This document shows, one piece after another, positions 28,359 through 36,985 of a stretch of 62,605 nucleotides of DNA. The position numbers and the translations under genes were made by a program. How positions within the stretch are numbered: the first letter of the stretch is position 1; each line of letters begins with the position of its first letter. The notes beneath the pieces were generated by a model that ran no database searches, was not told where the DNA came from, and saw nothing but the letters and a program-made list of their open reading frames with translations. Source of the stretch: Sphingobium phenoxybenzoativorans (lineage in GTDB: Bacteria > Pseudomonadota > Alphaproteobacteria > Sphingomonadales > Sphingomonadaceae); assembly GCF_001757355.1 (NCBI RefSeq), contig NZ_MINO01000020.1:1-62605 (forward strand). Reading direction: 5' to 3'.

Positions 28359-29540
28359 TCATTCCCGCCGGTTCAAAAGATGCGGCGCCATCGCCCGCAG
28401 TTCGTCCACAAAAAGCGCCGGTTGTTCCCAGGCGGCAAAATGGCCGCCGCGATCGACGAGATTATAATAAGCAAGAGCGGTGAAACGCTTCTCCAGCCAG
28501 CGCCGGGAGGCAAGAATGGTTTCACCGGCAAAGCCGCTATAGGCGGTCGGCAGACCGATCGGGGGTGGGGGCGCGGGCGGCATGGCGCGCTTCAATTCCC
28601 AGTATAGTTTGGCGGATGACGCGCCGCTGTTGGTCAACCAGTAAAGGCTGATGCCGTCGAGCATGCGGTCCATCGACAAGGCGTCGGTTATATGTCCGCC
28701 ACGATAATCGGCGGCCTCGAAAAACTTGTCGAACATCCATGCCGCCAGACCTGCCGGGCTATCGGACAGTGCATAGGCGATGGTCTGGGGCCGTGTCCCC
28801 TGAACGGCGAAATAGCCCATCCGTTCTTCGAAAAAGACGCGCGCCCTGCCCAGATATTCGCGTTCCTGTTCATCGGCATTCTGGATTTCTTCCGGCGTCG
28901 GCTGAAAGAAGGACATGTTGAGGTGCAGGCCCGCGCAGCCCGGCGCACGCATATGCCCCATGGCCTCTGCAACGGCGCTGCCCAGATCGCCGCCCTGGCA
29001 AATCCATCCGTCATACCCCAGACGCGCCATGAGCGCGGCATAGGCTCCCGCTATCCGCCCGATATGCCAGCCGGGTTCGGATGGCTTCCCAGAGAAGCCA
29101 AAACCCGGCATCGACGGCACGATGATGTGAAAGGCAGGGGCATCCGGCGCGCCATATGCGGCGGGGTCCGACAATGGCCCGATACAATCTTCAAATTCCA
29201 GTATCGACCCCGGCCAGCCATGCGCCAGAAGGATTGGCGTGGCATCCGCCCTGGGCGAACGCACATGGATGAAGTGGATGTCCACGCCGTCGATGTCGGT
29301 GATGAACTGCGGGAAGGCGTTCAGCTTCGCCTCGCAGCGCCGCCAGTCATAGCGCGTGCGCCAATGGTCCAGCAGCGCGCGCATCTCCTCCATCGGCGGC
29401 CCCTGCAACCCATCGCCAGCGGTTTCGCGATCCGGCAGGCGGACATGATCGAGGCGGCGCGCAAGGTCGTCCAGATCGGCCTGCGCCACGGCGATCTGGA
29501 AGGGGCGGATATCGTTCATGGATAGCTTGTCCTTGCTCAT
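28359..29540 (-). CDS. Epoxide hydrolase-type alpha/beta hydrolase
   Basis: The 393-residue product has the N-terminal epoxide hydrolase (EHN) domain, then the alpha/beta core. The oxyanion motif HGWPGS, the nucleophile aspartate in GGDLGS and the catalytic histidine in GGHFAAWEQP are visible, as in microsomal-type bacterial epoxide hydrolases. The ATG at 29540 is one base after the upstream stop codon, suggesting coupling. A second in-frame ATG at 29519 has a better ribosome site (AAGGA) and may be the true start. It is last in a minus-strand run with VOC, metallo-hydrolase and SDR genes. An epoxide or arene-oxide substrate is plausible, but related enzymes also cleave esters. Confidence 0.88.
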   Translation of the reverse strand: MSKDKLSMNDIRPFQIAVAQADLDDLARRLDHVRLPDRETAGDGLQGPPMEEMRALLDHWRTRYDWRRCEAKLNAFPQFITDIDGVDIHFIHVRSPRADATPILLAHGWPGSILEFEDCIGPLSDPAAYGAPDAPAFHIIVPSMPGFGFSGKPSEPGWHIGRIAGAYAALMARLGYDGWICQGGDLGSAVAEAMGHMRAPGCAGLHLNMSFFQPTPEEIQNADEQEREYLGRARVFFEERMGYFAVQGTRPQTIAYALSDSPAGLAAWMFDKFFEAADYRGGHITDALSMDRMLDGISLYWLTNSGASSAKLYWELKRAMPPAPPPPIGLPTAYSGFAGETILASRRWLEKRFTALAYYNLVDRGGHFAAWEQPALFVDELRAMAPHLLNRRE

Positions 29541-29541
29541 G

Positions 29542-30090
29542 TCAGCCGGATACGGATGGGCTGACCGGCGGCTTCCAGCGCCGCAATGCCGTGTCCTGCT
29601 CATAGGGTTTCGGCGATGGGTAGGTGATCAGTTCGATCAGCCCGCCCCACGGCGCCTTGATGAAGCAGAATTTATTGCCGGGGCCGCCTTCCGCGCGGGT
29701 CAGGTCCCAAGGATCGTTCAGCTTCTCCGCGCCCGCGGCGACGGCGCGCGCCAGCGCGGCATCGATATCGTCGACATAGAGCGCGATATGCTGCCAGCCG
29801 AGATCGCAGCCCCGCAGGGCCGGACGCTGCACCTCCACCGCATCATATTCGAACAGCTCCAGCGTAGGGCCAGTGCCCAGCTTATACATTCGGATGCGCG
29901 AAATGCTGAGGCCGGCCGGTCCCAGGATCATCTGCTCCACCGCCGCGCCTTCGAAGGGAGGCTGGGACCGGTTCAGCGTTTCATAAATAAACTCCACCCC
30001 AAAGGCTTCGAACAGGAAAGTTTCGGCTTCCTCAATATTGGGACCCGTCACGCCGATATGGTCCAGCCCCCTGACCGTGATGTGCGTCAT
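29542..30090 (-). CDS. VOC-family protein (epimerase-like)
   Basis: This 182-residue protein shows GLDHIGVTGPNIEEAETF at the start, WQHIALYVDDIDAALAR in the middle and GLIELITYP near the end. The histidines in LDHIG and WQHIA and the glutamate in LIELITY fit the VOC metal site. The overall layout resembles methylmalonyl-CoA epimerase and related glyoxalases. It is followed by the epoxide hydrolase at one-base spacing and preceded by the secreted metallo-hydrolase at 15 bases. The three are surely one transcript. The substrate is unknown. Confidence 0.78.
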   Translation of the reverse strand: MTHITVRGLDHIGVTGPNIEEAETFLFEAFGVEFIYETLNRSQPPFEGAAVEQMILGPAGLSISRIRMYKLGTGPTLELFEYDAVEVQRPALRGCDLGWQHIALYVDDIDAALARAVAAGAEKLNDPWDLTRAEGGPGNKFCFIKAPWGGLIELITYPSPKPYEQDTALRRWKPPVSPSVSG

Positions 30091-30105
30091 GCCCGTCTCC
30101 TCAAT

Positions 30106-31119
30106 TCAATATTCTGCAAGGTCCTGGCCCATGATCACCGTGCCGCTGAAATATTTGCGCACGCCATCGGTGTAGGCCCGCATGTCCCTTTCATTGTCGA
30201 AGCCCATGACGGCGTGGGTCAGGATCACCATTTTCACGCGGGCGCGGGCCGCCATCTTGCCGATCTCCTCCGGCGTCAGATGCTCATGGGTCATATGATC
30301 GACTTCGGCCGTCAGATGGTCCTCCGGCACTTTGAACTGTTCCTTCAGGAAGCGGATCGAGGCGGGCACATCGATGACCTCGGTGACCAATATGTCCGCG
30401 CCCTGCGCCAGCGCTTCGATTGCCGGGCTGGGACCGGAATCGCCAGTAAAGACGATCGACCTGCCGGGCGTGTCGAAGCGGTATGCGAAGCATTTGCCGC
30501 CAGCGGGCAGTCTTGATTTGTCCATCGTGTCATAATGGCTGTTCTCGACAGCGGTGACTTTCACCAGATCATCCTGATAGATTTGAACAGGGCCGGATCG
30601 CTCGATCTCGCTGACCTTCATCATCTCTTTCAGGCCCTGGCCCGGCGGCAACTGCGCGGCGAAAATGGTTTCGGGAACGGCCAGATATTGCGCCGCGCCA
30701 TCGGCGACCGATCGGGTTCCGGCGGGGCCGTATATTTCGATCCGGGTGGCCGGACGCGCGACCCACCGGAACGCCATCAGCGGTGCAAAGCCCGCCATAT
30801 GGTCCATATGCAGATGGGTGATGAACAGCCGGTCGATTGCCTTGGGCTGAAAGCCGGCGAGGGCGAGCTGCCGCGACACGCCGTCCCCGGCATCGATCAG
30901 GTAGAGCCGGTCGCCGACCTGCAAAAGGCTGGCCGGTTGCGCGCGCTTCACACGCGGGATCGGGCCGCCCGCCGTGCCCAGCAGGATGAGGCGGGTGGAC
31001 GGCGCAACCTTAGCAGCGGCTTTTGCGGGGTCCGCGCTTCCGGGCTGCGCGGACAGGGGCGCGCCTGCCCATATCAACGCTGAAGCGGCGGTGGCCGTGA
31101 TCAATCTGCGGAGTCTCAT
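30106..31119 (-). CDS. Secreted metallo-beta-lactamase-fold hydrolase
   Basis: The 337-residue product has a clear signal peptide (basic start, hydrophobic core, cleavage near PLSAQP), so it acts in the periplasm or is exported. The zinc motif THLHMDHMAG lies near residue 100. Additional ligands follow in FTGDSG and TEVIDV, plus HEHLTPEE and LTHAVMG near the C-terminus. This pattern resembles ribonuclease Z-like and arylsulfatase (AtsA)-like members rather than true beta-lactamases. It is in an operon with an SDR, a VOC and an epoxide hydrolase, so a conjugate or ester of the catabolic substrate could be hydrolysed before uptake. That role is inference. Confidence 0.83.
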   Translation of the reverse strand: MRLRRLITATAASALIWAGAPLSAQPGSADPAKAAAKVAPSTRLILLGTAGGPIPRVKRAQPASLLQVGDRLYLIDAGDGVSRQLALAGFQPKAIDRLFITHLHMDHMAGFAPLMAFRWVARPATRIEIYGPAGTRSVADGAAQYLAVPETIFAAQLPPGQGLKEMMKVSEIERSGPVQIYQDDLVKVTAVENSHYDTMDKSRLPAGGKCFAYRFDTPGRSIVFTGDSGPSPAIEALAQGADILVTEVIDVPASIRFLKEQFKVPEDHLTAEVDHMTHEHLTPEEIGKMAARARVKMVILTHAVMGFDNERDMRAYTDGVRKYFSGTVIMGQDLAEY

Positions 31120-31145
31120 GGGTGCGGCTTTCTTCGTTCGGGCAA

Positions 31146-31892
31146 TCAGAAACTGCCGGGGTACAGGCCGCCATCGATCAGGATATTCTGCCCGCTAATG
31201 TATCCGGCATGACCGCTGCACAGATAGGCGCATAGTGAACCGATCTCCTCCGGCCTTCCCACCCGGCCAGCGACCGGATTGGTGGTCAGGTGCATGGTGA
31301 TATCCTTGGACTTGCGCAGGCGGTTGGTATCGAATGGACCGGGCAGGATATTGTTGATCGTCACGCCCTTTCCCGACACCTGCGGAACCAGGCCGAACAC
31401 GAAATTGGTGAGCGCCGCGCGGGCGGCGTTGGACAGGCCCAGGACGGGGATCGGCACCCGCACGGTGGACGATGTGATGTTGACGATCCGGCCGAACCCG
31501 CGATCCATCATCCCGTCGATGGACATGCGGATTAGCTCCACCGCGGCGAGCAGGTTGGTGTCGAGCGCGGCGATCCATGTGTCCCTGTCCCAGTCGCGGA
31601 AATCGCCGGGAGGCGGGCCGCCTGCGTTATTGACCAATATGTCCATCTGGGGTGCGGCAGCGACGAGGGCGGCGCGGCATTGGGGATCGGTCACGCTGCC
31701 AGCGACCGTCATGACCTCCACGCCGGGCGCCGCCGCGCGAATGCTTTCAGCGGCTTCGGCAAGCGCATCCGGGTCACGTCCGTTGATAACGACGTTCGCG
31801 CCTTCCATCGCCAGCGCGGTCGCGCAGGCGCGGCCCAATCCATGGCTGGCCGCGCAGACGACCGCCCATTTGCCTGCAATTCCCAAATCCAT
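31146..31892 (-). CDS. Short-chain dehydrogenase-like protein with altered catalytic motif
   Basis: This 248-residue protein has the SDR Rossmann entry CAASHGLGRA, NNAGG at residues 88-92 and the conserved serine in NITSST (S141 or S142). At the place of the classical YxxxK, it reads SNAAR (S154 to R158), so both tyrosine and lysine are absent. Some alphaproteobacterial SDR-like proteins share this pattern; they may be inactive on alcohols or use other chemistry. It is the first gene of the minus-strand run leading to the epoxide hydrolase. The regulator gene is divergent about 115 bases away, with an operator-like near-palindrome between them. Fold assignment is firm; enzymatic role is open. 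Confidence 0.85.
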   Translation of the reverse strand: MDLGIAGKWAVVCAASHGLGRACATALAMEGANVVINGRDPDALAEAAESIRAAAPGVEVMTVAGSVTDPQCRAALVAAAPQMDILVNNAGGPPPGDFRDWDRDTWIAALDTNLLAAVELIRMSIDGMMDRGFGRIVNITSSTVRVPIPVLGLSNAARAALTNFVFGLVPQVSGKGVTINNILPGPFDTNRLRKSKDITMHLTTNPVAGRVGRPEEIGSLCAYLCSGHAGYISGQNILIDGGLYPGSF

Positions 31893-31966
31893 TCACACTC
31901 TCCTGCCGGAATTGATGCCTTGTTCCTGGCCCTGCCGCGATCGCGCATCCACTTTCGCTTGCCATG

Positions 31967-31978
31967 CTGGCATGCTAG
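31967..31978. promoter_or_regulatory. Operator-like near-palindrome in the SDR/GntR divergent region
   Basis: CTGGCATGCTAG is palindromic except for one base pair around the core GCATGC. Its exact reverse complement CTAGCATGCCAG occurs at 36940-36951 upstream of the Rieske operon. It lies between the divergent SDR and GntR genes, about 75 bases from the SDR start and about 30 from the regulator start. A GntR/FCD dimer could bind it and control both, but this is a proposal. Confidence 0.55.
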
Positions 31979-32006
31979 ACTTTAGGGCAACCGGAATTGC
32001 GCCGAA

Positions 32007-32660
32007 ATGAAGATGGAGCGGGTGTTGACGAAGAAGAACGCAATCCATGATCTGCTGATCGAACGCCTTCTTTCCGCGCATTACGCCTTTGGCGAACGGA
32101 TATTGGTGAAGGAGTTGGCGGCCGAAACCGGAATCAGCCGCCAACCCATTATGACCGCGCTCAGCAAGCTGAATGCTGACGGTTTCGTCCGCATCATTCC
32201 GCAGGTTGGGTGCGAGGTCATTAATCCGGCGAAGGAGGAAATCGCCGACTTCTTCTTGATGTTCGAGCGGATGGAGGGGCTGCTGGCCGAACTCGCCGCA
32301 GAGCGCAGGACCGACCGGCAACTGCGCGATCTCAAGATCATCCAGCACCAGCTCACATTGGGTGACGGCCATGTCATCACCCCGCAGGAATATTGCGAGA
32401 TCAATCGCGACTTCCATCAGATGATCCATGAGATGGCCCATTCGCCCCTGCTGGACGAACGCCAGCGCAACAATTTCAACATGTCGGATTTCTTCATCAA
32501 CCAGGCGGTGGGTTTCGAGCTGTTCATGGCCGACGCGATGAAAGAGCATGAAACCATCATCGACGCGCTGGAGCAGCGCGATGCCGCCCGCGCCCGTAAA
32601 GTGTCGGAGGAGCATATCGCCGCCATCCGCAAGGCGGTGCTGTCGGGCGTCGCCGGATAG
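32007..32660 (+). CDS. GntR family transcriptional regulator (FCD type)
   Basis: This 217-residue regulator has an N-terminal winged helix-turn-helix (about residues 14-70) with VKELAAETGISRQPIMTALSKL. A C-terminal all-helical FCD ligand-binding domain follows, with metal-ligand-like residues in NRDFHQMIHEMAH and KEHETIIDAL. FCD regulators usually sense a small carboxylated metabolite and repress the adjacent operon. It is divergent from the SDR operon and within the catabolic cluster, so it probably controls it. An in-frame ATG two codons later is an alternative start. The ligand is unknown. Confidence 0.9.
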   Translation: MKMERVLTKKNAIHDLLIERLLSAHYAFGERILVKELAAETGISRQPIMTALSKLNADGFVRIIPQVGCEVINPAKEEIADFFLMFERMEGLLAELAAERRTDRQLRDLKIIQHQLTLGDGHVITPQEYCEINRDFHQMIHEMAHSPLLDERQRNNFNMSDFFINQAVGFELFMADAMKEHETIIDALEQRDAARARKVSEEHIAAIRKAVLSGVAG

Positions 32661-32711
32661 CGGATTGCCTCCACCGCGATCGCCCGCCCGGCGGCGCGAG
32701 ATATGCGGCGA

Positions 32712-33638
32712 TCAGCCCAGTTCATAGTTCCGGCCGAAATCCGGGGGCGGGGGGCCGTCGGCCGACCAGAGGAACATGCCGTCCTTCTTGGTCCATTCCA
32801 TCGGATCCCATTCCGCGTCGCCCGGAATATAATCGATGTCGCAGAAATATTCGGCCATGCCGTTCCACGGGTCGCGGAAATAGTGGAAATAGTTTGATCC
32901 CACGCCATGCCTGCCGGGACCCCAGGCATGTTTATGCCCCTTGCTGAGAAAGGATGTGGCGGCGACTTCCGCCTCGTCAATGTCCCCCATTTCGAAGCTG
33001 GCATGGTGGAAACCCGTGCCGTCCGATTTCAGCATCGCCACCACATGATGGTCGCTGCTACCGGCGGTGCGCATGAACGCGGCATAGCCGTCTGTGATGC
33101 GGTCGCTCAGTTGGAAACCCAGCACCTCGCAATAGAAGGCCGATTGCGCAAAGACATCACGCACGAAAAGAATGAAATGGCCCATTCGCCGGGGCTTTGG
33201 CTTGATGTCGAAGGGCGGGCATCCCTTCTGCGCCAGCCGCATATTCAGGCCAGGGCGGTTGATGGCGGCTTGCTGGGTATCGGTGCGAAAGGGCGCGGCT
33301 TCGGCGACCTGCACATTGACCAATATGCCTTCGGGATCGCGGAACCAGATGCCGTCCGCAGCGCCCGCAAAAGGCGGGTCGAGCAGGGCGATGCCGCGAT
33401 CCTCCAATTTCTTCTGGATCGCGACCAGGCCGGTCGCCGTGGTCCCGAATGAGGCGTGATGGAATTTCCGGTCCTGCCCCGTTTCGATCAGCAATATCTG
33501 ATCCTGATCGCGGCCGAAGCACCGCATCGCCACATGATCAGGCCGGTCCACATTCTCCAACCCGAAATCCTCATAGAAATCGGTTCCGGCTTTCATCGAC
33601 GGTATGCCCAGAGCGATATGCTGTAACGATGTGATCAT
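32712..33638 (-). CDS. Two-domain VOC extradiol dioxygenase (BphC-like)
   Basis: The 308-residue enzyme has two VOC modules, the layout of 2,3-dihydroxybiphenyl 1,2-dioxygenase. In the catalytic C-terminal domain the iron ligands can be placed as H154 (MGHFILFV), H212 (FHHASFE) and E263 (MAEYFCD), with spacings close to those of BphC. It should cleave a catechol ring next to the hydroxyls. The ATG at 33638 follows GGAGAGG; a longer start is less likely. It is the last gene of a run with a Rieske oxygenase, a C-C hydrolase and an MhpB-like dioxygenase, so two structurally unrelated ring-cleaving enzymes are encoded together. The ring substrate is unknown. Confidence 0.87.
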   Translation of the reverse strand: MITSLQHIALGIPSMKAGTDFYEDFGLENVDRPDHVAMRCFGRDQDQILLIETGQDRKFHHASFGTTATGLVAIQKKLEDRGIALLDPPFAGAADGIWFRDPEGILVNVQVAEAAPFRTDTQQAAINRPGLNMRLAQKGCPPFDIKPKPRRMGHFILFVRDVFAQSAFYCEVLGFQLSDRITDGYAAFMRTAGSSDHHVVAMLKSDGTGFHHASFEMGDIDEAEVAATSFLSKGHKHAWGPGRHGVGSNYFHYFRDPWNGMAEYFCDIDYIPGDAEWDPMEWTKKDGMFLWSADGPPPPDFGRNYELG

Positions 33639-33683
33639 GCTTCCCTCTCCGATCGGGACTGTCCCGTTGGACGCGCGTTTCAA

Positions 33684-34616
33684 TCAGGCCGCTGCGGCAA
33701 TCCCCATGCCCGCATTCCATTCGGCGATATCCTGATAATAGATGTCCCTGTGACTGGCCGGGCCGGCCGCGCTTTGCGCAGCATAAGCGGCGACCCAGTT
33801 ACGCACTTCATGGCATCCGCAACCGGCGATGGCGGTCAATTCCTCCTCGCCCATCTCCTCTATGGCGGAGAAATCCCCGGCAACCATCTGCGCCATGAAC
33901 GCGCGGTCCCATTCGGGATTGAGCGGTAGCGATTCCGCCTCGCCCCGCGCCAGTTTCCGCGCCAGTTCGAAATTCGCTTCCTCGCGCGCGCGCAGCACTT
34001 CTATGGGGGGATTGCGCCCGCCGATCAGCATCTCCGCGACATGCGACGGCGCGGTCCGGATATTCGGGATAGGCGGATCGTGCGACAGTCCGCCGGAGCC
34101 GAGAATGAGCACGCGCTTGTTCAGCGTCATCGCCCAGCGGCCAACCTCAAGACCCATTTCCCGGACTCGCCGGAAAGAGGGCAGGGGCGGCCCGGCGCAG
34201 TTGATGTGAATGGGTATGGTCGGATATGCGCCGACGCCGCCGGTGAGCAGCACGGGGATCTGGGCAAAGCCGTGGTCCGCCTGCATCCGGTAGGACAATG
34301 CCATATCGATATCGTGAGACAGCAAATGCCGCACGCAGTCGAGCGCCAGTTCCTCCGGCACATCGAAATCGCCGCCGCCAATGTCATAGTCGCCAATCGA
34401 ACTGGCCCTGATCCCGACGGTGAATGGCGGCATCACATCGTAGAAGAAGCCTTTGAAATGGTCGGGGCCAAAGACGATGATAAGCTCCGGGTCATATTCC
34501 CTGACTTCTTCGGCGAGCATGGAGAAATGCGCCCGGACCTGCGCGTCCACCACAGGGTCGGCCGGCATATGATCCATTAGAGGCGTGTGCGAGGCACAGA
34601 TCATTCGCAAGGGCAT
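33684..34616 (-). CDS. MhpB-like class III extradiol dioxygenase (LigB fold)
   Basis: The 310-residue product aligns well by eye with E. coli MhpB, the 2,3-dihydroxyphenylpropionate 1,2-dioxygenase. Shared features include SHTPLMD at the start, GPDHFKGFFYDVMPPF, MQADHGFAQ with H115, and LNKRVLILGSGGLSH with H179. H115 and H179 match the catalytic acid/base positions of MhpB. The C-terminal EELTAIAG and WVAAYAA segments also match. The enzyme should cleave a substituted catechol with an Fe(II) centre. It is followed by the BphC-like gene and preceded by the MhpC-like hydrolase eight bases away. Family is firm; the substrate may not be dihydroxyphenylpropionate because the rest of the mhp set is absent. 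Confidence 0.92.
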   Translation of the reverse strand: MPLRMICASHTPLMDHMPADPVVDAQVRAHFSMLAEEVREYDPELIIVFGPDHFKGFFYDVMPPFTVGIRASSIGDYDIGGGDFDVPEELALDCVRHLLSHDIDMALSYRMQADHGFAQIPVLLTGGVGAYPTIPIHINCAGPPLPSFRRVREMGLEVGRWAMTLNKRVLILGSGGLSHDPPIPNIRTAPSHVAEMLIGGRNPPIEVLRAREEANFELARKLARGEAESLPLNPEWDRAFMAQMVAGDFSAIEEMGEEELTAIAGCGCHEVRNWVAAYAAQSAAGPASHRDIYYQDIAEWNAGMGIAAAA

Positions 34617-34623
34617 GGCGGTC

Positions 34624-35511
34624 CTATTCTACCAAGGCGGCGCCAGCGGCCGCCGTCTGTCGAGCGAGAAAGGCTAGGTGGAGGCGGTTGAACTCGTCCG
34701 CCTTCTCCCATTGCGGCCAGTGCGCGCAGTCATCCATGATCACCAGCGGCTCGGCATTGGGAATGGCAGCGACGAAACGCTCCCCTGTCGCAACCGGCGC
34801 GGTCGGATCATGATCGGTCCAGATCACGAGCGTCGGCGCCTTGATGGCTGAAAGGCTTTCGTCGGTCAGCACATTGCGCATGCGGATGTCCATATTCTGC
34901 AGGCAGAGGATATGCTCCATCGCCTTCAGAAAGCCGGGCTGGGTGTAGATGGCGTAACGCAGTTCGATCAGGTCGTTCGTCACCCGCGCAGGATCGTTCA
35001 TCAGCCATTCCAGGCGCGCGCGCACGGTTTCCAGGCTGGCTTCCGCCACGGCCTTCATCGTGACGTTGTAGACGCGCTCCATCACCTTGGGATCGGTGTT
35101 GAGGCCGCCCGCCGTATTGAGCGTCAAGGATGCTGTGCGTTCAGGATGGTCGATGGCGAATTGCGCCGCGATCCAGCCGCCCAGGGACTCGCCATGCACA
35201 TGGATGCGGTCGAGGCCCATCGCATCGCAAAAGTCTTTCAGATGCGCGACATAGTGGCGGATTTCATAATCATGGTCGGGCTTGTCGCTATAGCCGTGGC
35301 CGACCATGTCGAGGGCGATGGTCCGATACTGTTCGGCGTGGGGCAGCAGGTTGCGGGTGAACGCCTCCAGATGGCCGCCGGTGCCGGGAATGAATACCAC
35401 CGCCTCGCGCGCCGTCGCGTCACCAGCCTCCACATAGCGGGTACGGATCGGCCCCGCCTGCACATAGTCGAGGCGAATGCTGCCTCGCGCTATTTCCGGC
35501 CAAAGATACAT
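34624..35511 (-). CDS. Alpha/beta hydrolase, meta-cleavage product (C-C) hydrolase-like
   Basis: This 295-residue enzyme has the serine nucleophile in HGESLGGW, the aspartate in WTDHDPTAP and the histidine in CAHWPQWE, the triad of the MhpC/BphD family. Such enzymes hydrolyse the dienoic product of extradiol cleavage to an acid and a 2-hydroxypentadienoate. It is preceded by the Rieske oxygenase and followed eight bases later by the MhpB-like dioxygenase, which is the classic order of reactions. GGAG lies seven bases upstream of the ATG. It could also cleave an ester, but context favours the C-C role. Confidence 0.88.
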   Translation of the reverse strand: MYLWPEIARGSIRLDYVQAGPIRTRYVEAGDATAREAVVFIPGTGGHLEAFTRNLLPHAEQYRTIALDMVGHGYSDKPDHDYEIRHYVAHLKDFCDAMGLDRIHVHGESLGGWIAAQFAIDHPERTASLTLNTAGGLNTDPKVMERVYNVTMKAVAEASLETVRARLEWLMNDPARVTNDLIELRYAIYTQPGFLKAMEHILCLQNMDIRMRNVLTDESLSAIKAPTLVIWTDHDPTAPVATGERFVAAIPNAEPLVIMDDCAHWPQWEKADEFNRLHLAFLARQTAAAGAALVE

Positions 35512-35579
35512 GTTCGAACTCCAGTTTGTTCGGAGACGGCCGCCATGCCGGACCAGTTTCCGGCGCGGCGGCTGTCCTG

Positions 35580-36899
35580 TCAGGCGTAGTCGTCGAGGGT
35601 TTTGAGCAGATAGCCCTCAAGGATTTCGCCGGTTGCGGGATCGAGCCGGGCGGTGCTGGCGTAGACGTCGATCACGTCCGCCTCGCCGGGGACGGCCCCA
35701 ATCGGGTTGCCGCCATCCTTCACGATCTTCGCCTGCTGCTTGAGGATTCGGCGAAGCATAACCACGCCCATATCCGCTGTGGTCAGCCGTTCCTCGGAAT
35801 GGAGCGTGATCGGTCCCTGGCTTTGTTGGACCAGGAAATCGGTCTGCCAGCGCTGCTTGTCCTCCAGCGTCCAGGTCCGGTAAGCCTCCGGCCGTCCGGG
35901 TCCGAATTTATCCGGGTCCATCATGACCAGATCGCCGATCGGCAGTCCGCCGTCCTTCTTCACGACCCAGGCAGTGAAGGACCGGTAATTATGGTCATCG
36001 ACCGGCACCACCCATTTGAAGGACGGCTTGCCCGCTTCAAAGACCGGGCCTTCGCAATGCATGTTGGGGAAGATGGTCTGGAAAATCGCCTGGGTGATGA
36101 CGCCCGCGGTCTTGTTTTCCCATTGGCCGATCCAGGAGATGCTTCCCTTGTCGAACGCCTTGAACTTGCAGGGATCGGGATTGAAATTGATATATTCGTT
36201 GAACTGCATTCCGTTGATCGTGGAGTGCAGCGCCGACAGGTGCAGCGGGTCCATGAAATTTTCGAAATTCTGGAGCCAGTTCATGTCCATCTGACCCTCG
36301 ACAAGAGCGATGGGCGCTTCATCCGGCGGCTGGCTGCCGCCGGTCGGCAGGATGATCTCATCATCGTCCAGCGCATCGAGCAGGGGGTTTTCGGGGAATA
36401 GCGGCTCCTTGTCCGCTGGTCCCATATAGGTGAAGGCGATGCCGTATTTCTCGATCATCGGATACCAGGGTTGCCGGATCACGCGATGAAGGTGGGTGCT
36501 CTTGGGATCAAGCTCGCAGGGCGTGTCCAGCAGATGGCCCTGCGTGTCGAACATCCATCCATGATAGGGGCAGCGCAGGCCCTGCGGCTCCAGCTTGCCC
36601 AGCACCAGCGAGGCGCCACGATGCATGCAGCGCGGATACATGAGGCCCGCCTTGCCCTCCGCATCGCGAAACGCGACAAGGTCCTCGCCCAGAATGCGGA
36701 TCGGCAAGGGCAGGTCGTTGTTCAGTTCCGACGACAGCGCAAAAGGCTGCCAATAACGGCGCAGCAATTCCCCCATCAACGTGCCGGGATTCGTCTCCGT
36801 CAGTTCATGGTCGTGGGTCGCCCTCGGCCGGCCATATTGACGGCCCGTGCTATAGTCGGAGGCCCTGCCGGTCTTTGGTTCAGGCGTGATGGCGTTCAT
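35580..36899 (-). CDS. Rieske non-heme iron oxygenase, oxygenase component
   Basis: The 439-residue protein has the Rieske ligands C91 and H93 (CMHRGASL) and C110 and H113 (CPYHGW). The mononuclear iron site lies in NFENFMDPLHLSALH, with H220 and H225 and the bridging D217. The C-terminal region continues in the style of phthalate-type and LigX-like oxygenases. Such enzymes hydroxylate aromatic rings or O-demethylate methoxylated ones, using electrons from a ferredoxin or reductase. It is the first gene of its minus-strand run, before a C-C hydrolase and two extradiol dioxygenases. A ferredoxin gene is more than 4 kb away; no reductase gene is in view. Substrate is unknown. Confidence 0.9.
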   Translation of the reverse strand: MNAITPEPKTGRASDYSTGRQYGRPRATHDHELTETNPGTLMGELLRRYWQPFALSSELNNDLPLPIRILGEDLVAFRDAEGKAGLMYPRCMHRGASLVLGKLEPQGLRCPYHGWMFDTQGHLLDTPCELDPKSTHLHRVIRQPWYPMIEKYGIAFTYMGPADKEPLFPENPLLDALDDDEIILPTGGSQPPDEAPIALVEGQMDMNWLQNFENFMDPLHLSALHSTINGMQFNEYINFNPDPCKFKAFDKGSISWIGQWENKTAGVITQAIFQTIFPNMHCEGPVFEAGKPSFKWVVPVDDHNYRSFTAWVVKKDGGLPIGDLVMMDPDKFGPGRPEAYRTWTLEDKQRWQTDFLVQQSQGPITLHSEERLTTADMGVVMLRRILKQQAKIVKDGGNPIGAVPGEADVIDVYASTARLDPATGEILEGYLLKTLDDYA

Positions 36900-36939
36900 A
36901 TGTCAACCTCTCCAGAATGCAGACATCGCGCGAATCATA

Positions 36940-36951
36940 CTAGCATGCCAG
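36940..36951. promoter_or_regulatory. Operator-like near-palindrome upstream of the Rieske gene
   Basis: CTAGCATGCCAG is the exact reverse complement of the element in the GntR/SDR intergenic region at 31967-31978. It begins 41 bases upstream of the Rieske start codon, a position fit for repression. The shared 12 bases around GCATGC in two promoter regions of one cluster are unlikely to be chance, though a statistical check was not run. It is proposed as a binding site of the FCD-type regulator. Confidence 0.55.
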
Positions 36952-36985
36952 TAATGACGGTCCAAGCGCTTTGAAGCACGCGCCA

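Noticed and set aside
33684..35511. Assignment of the extradiol/hydrolase pair to a complete mhp pathway
   Set aside because: The MhpA, MhpE and MhpF counterparts are missing and the upstream enzyme is a Rieske oxygenase, so only family names are used.
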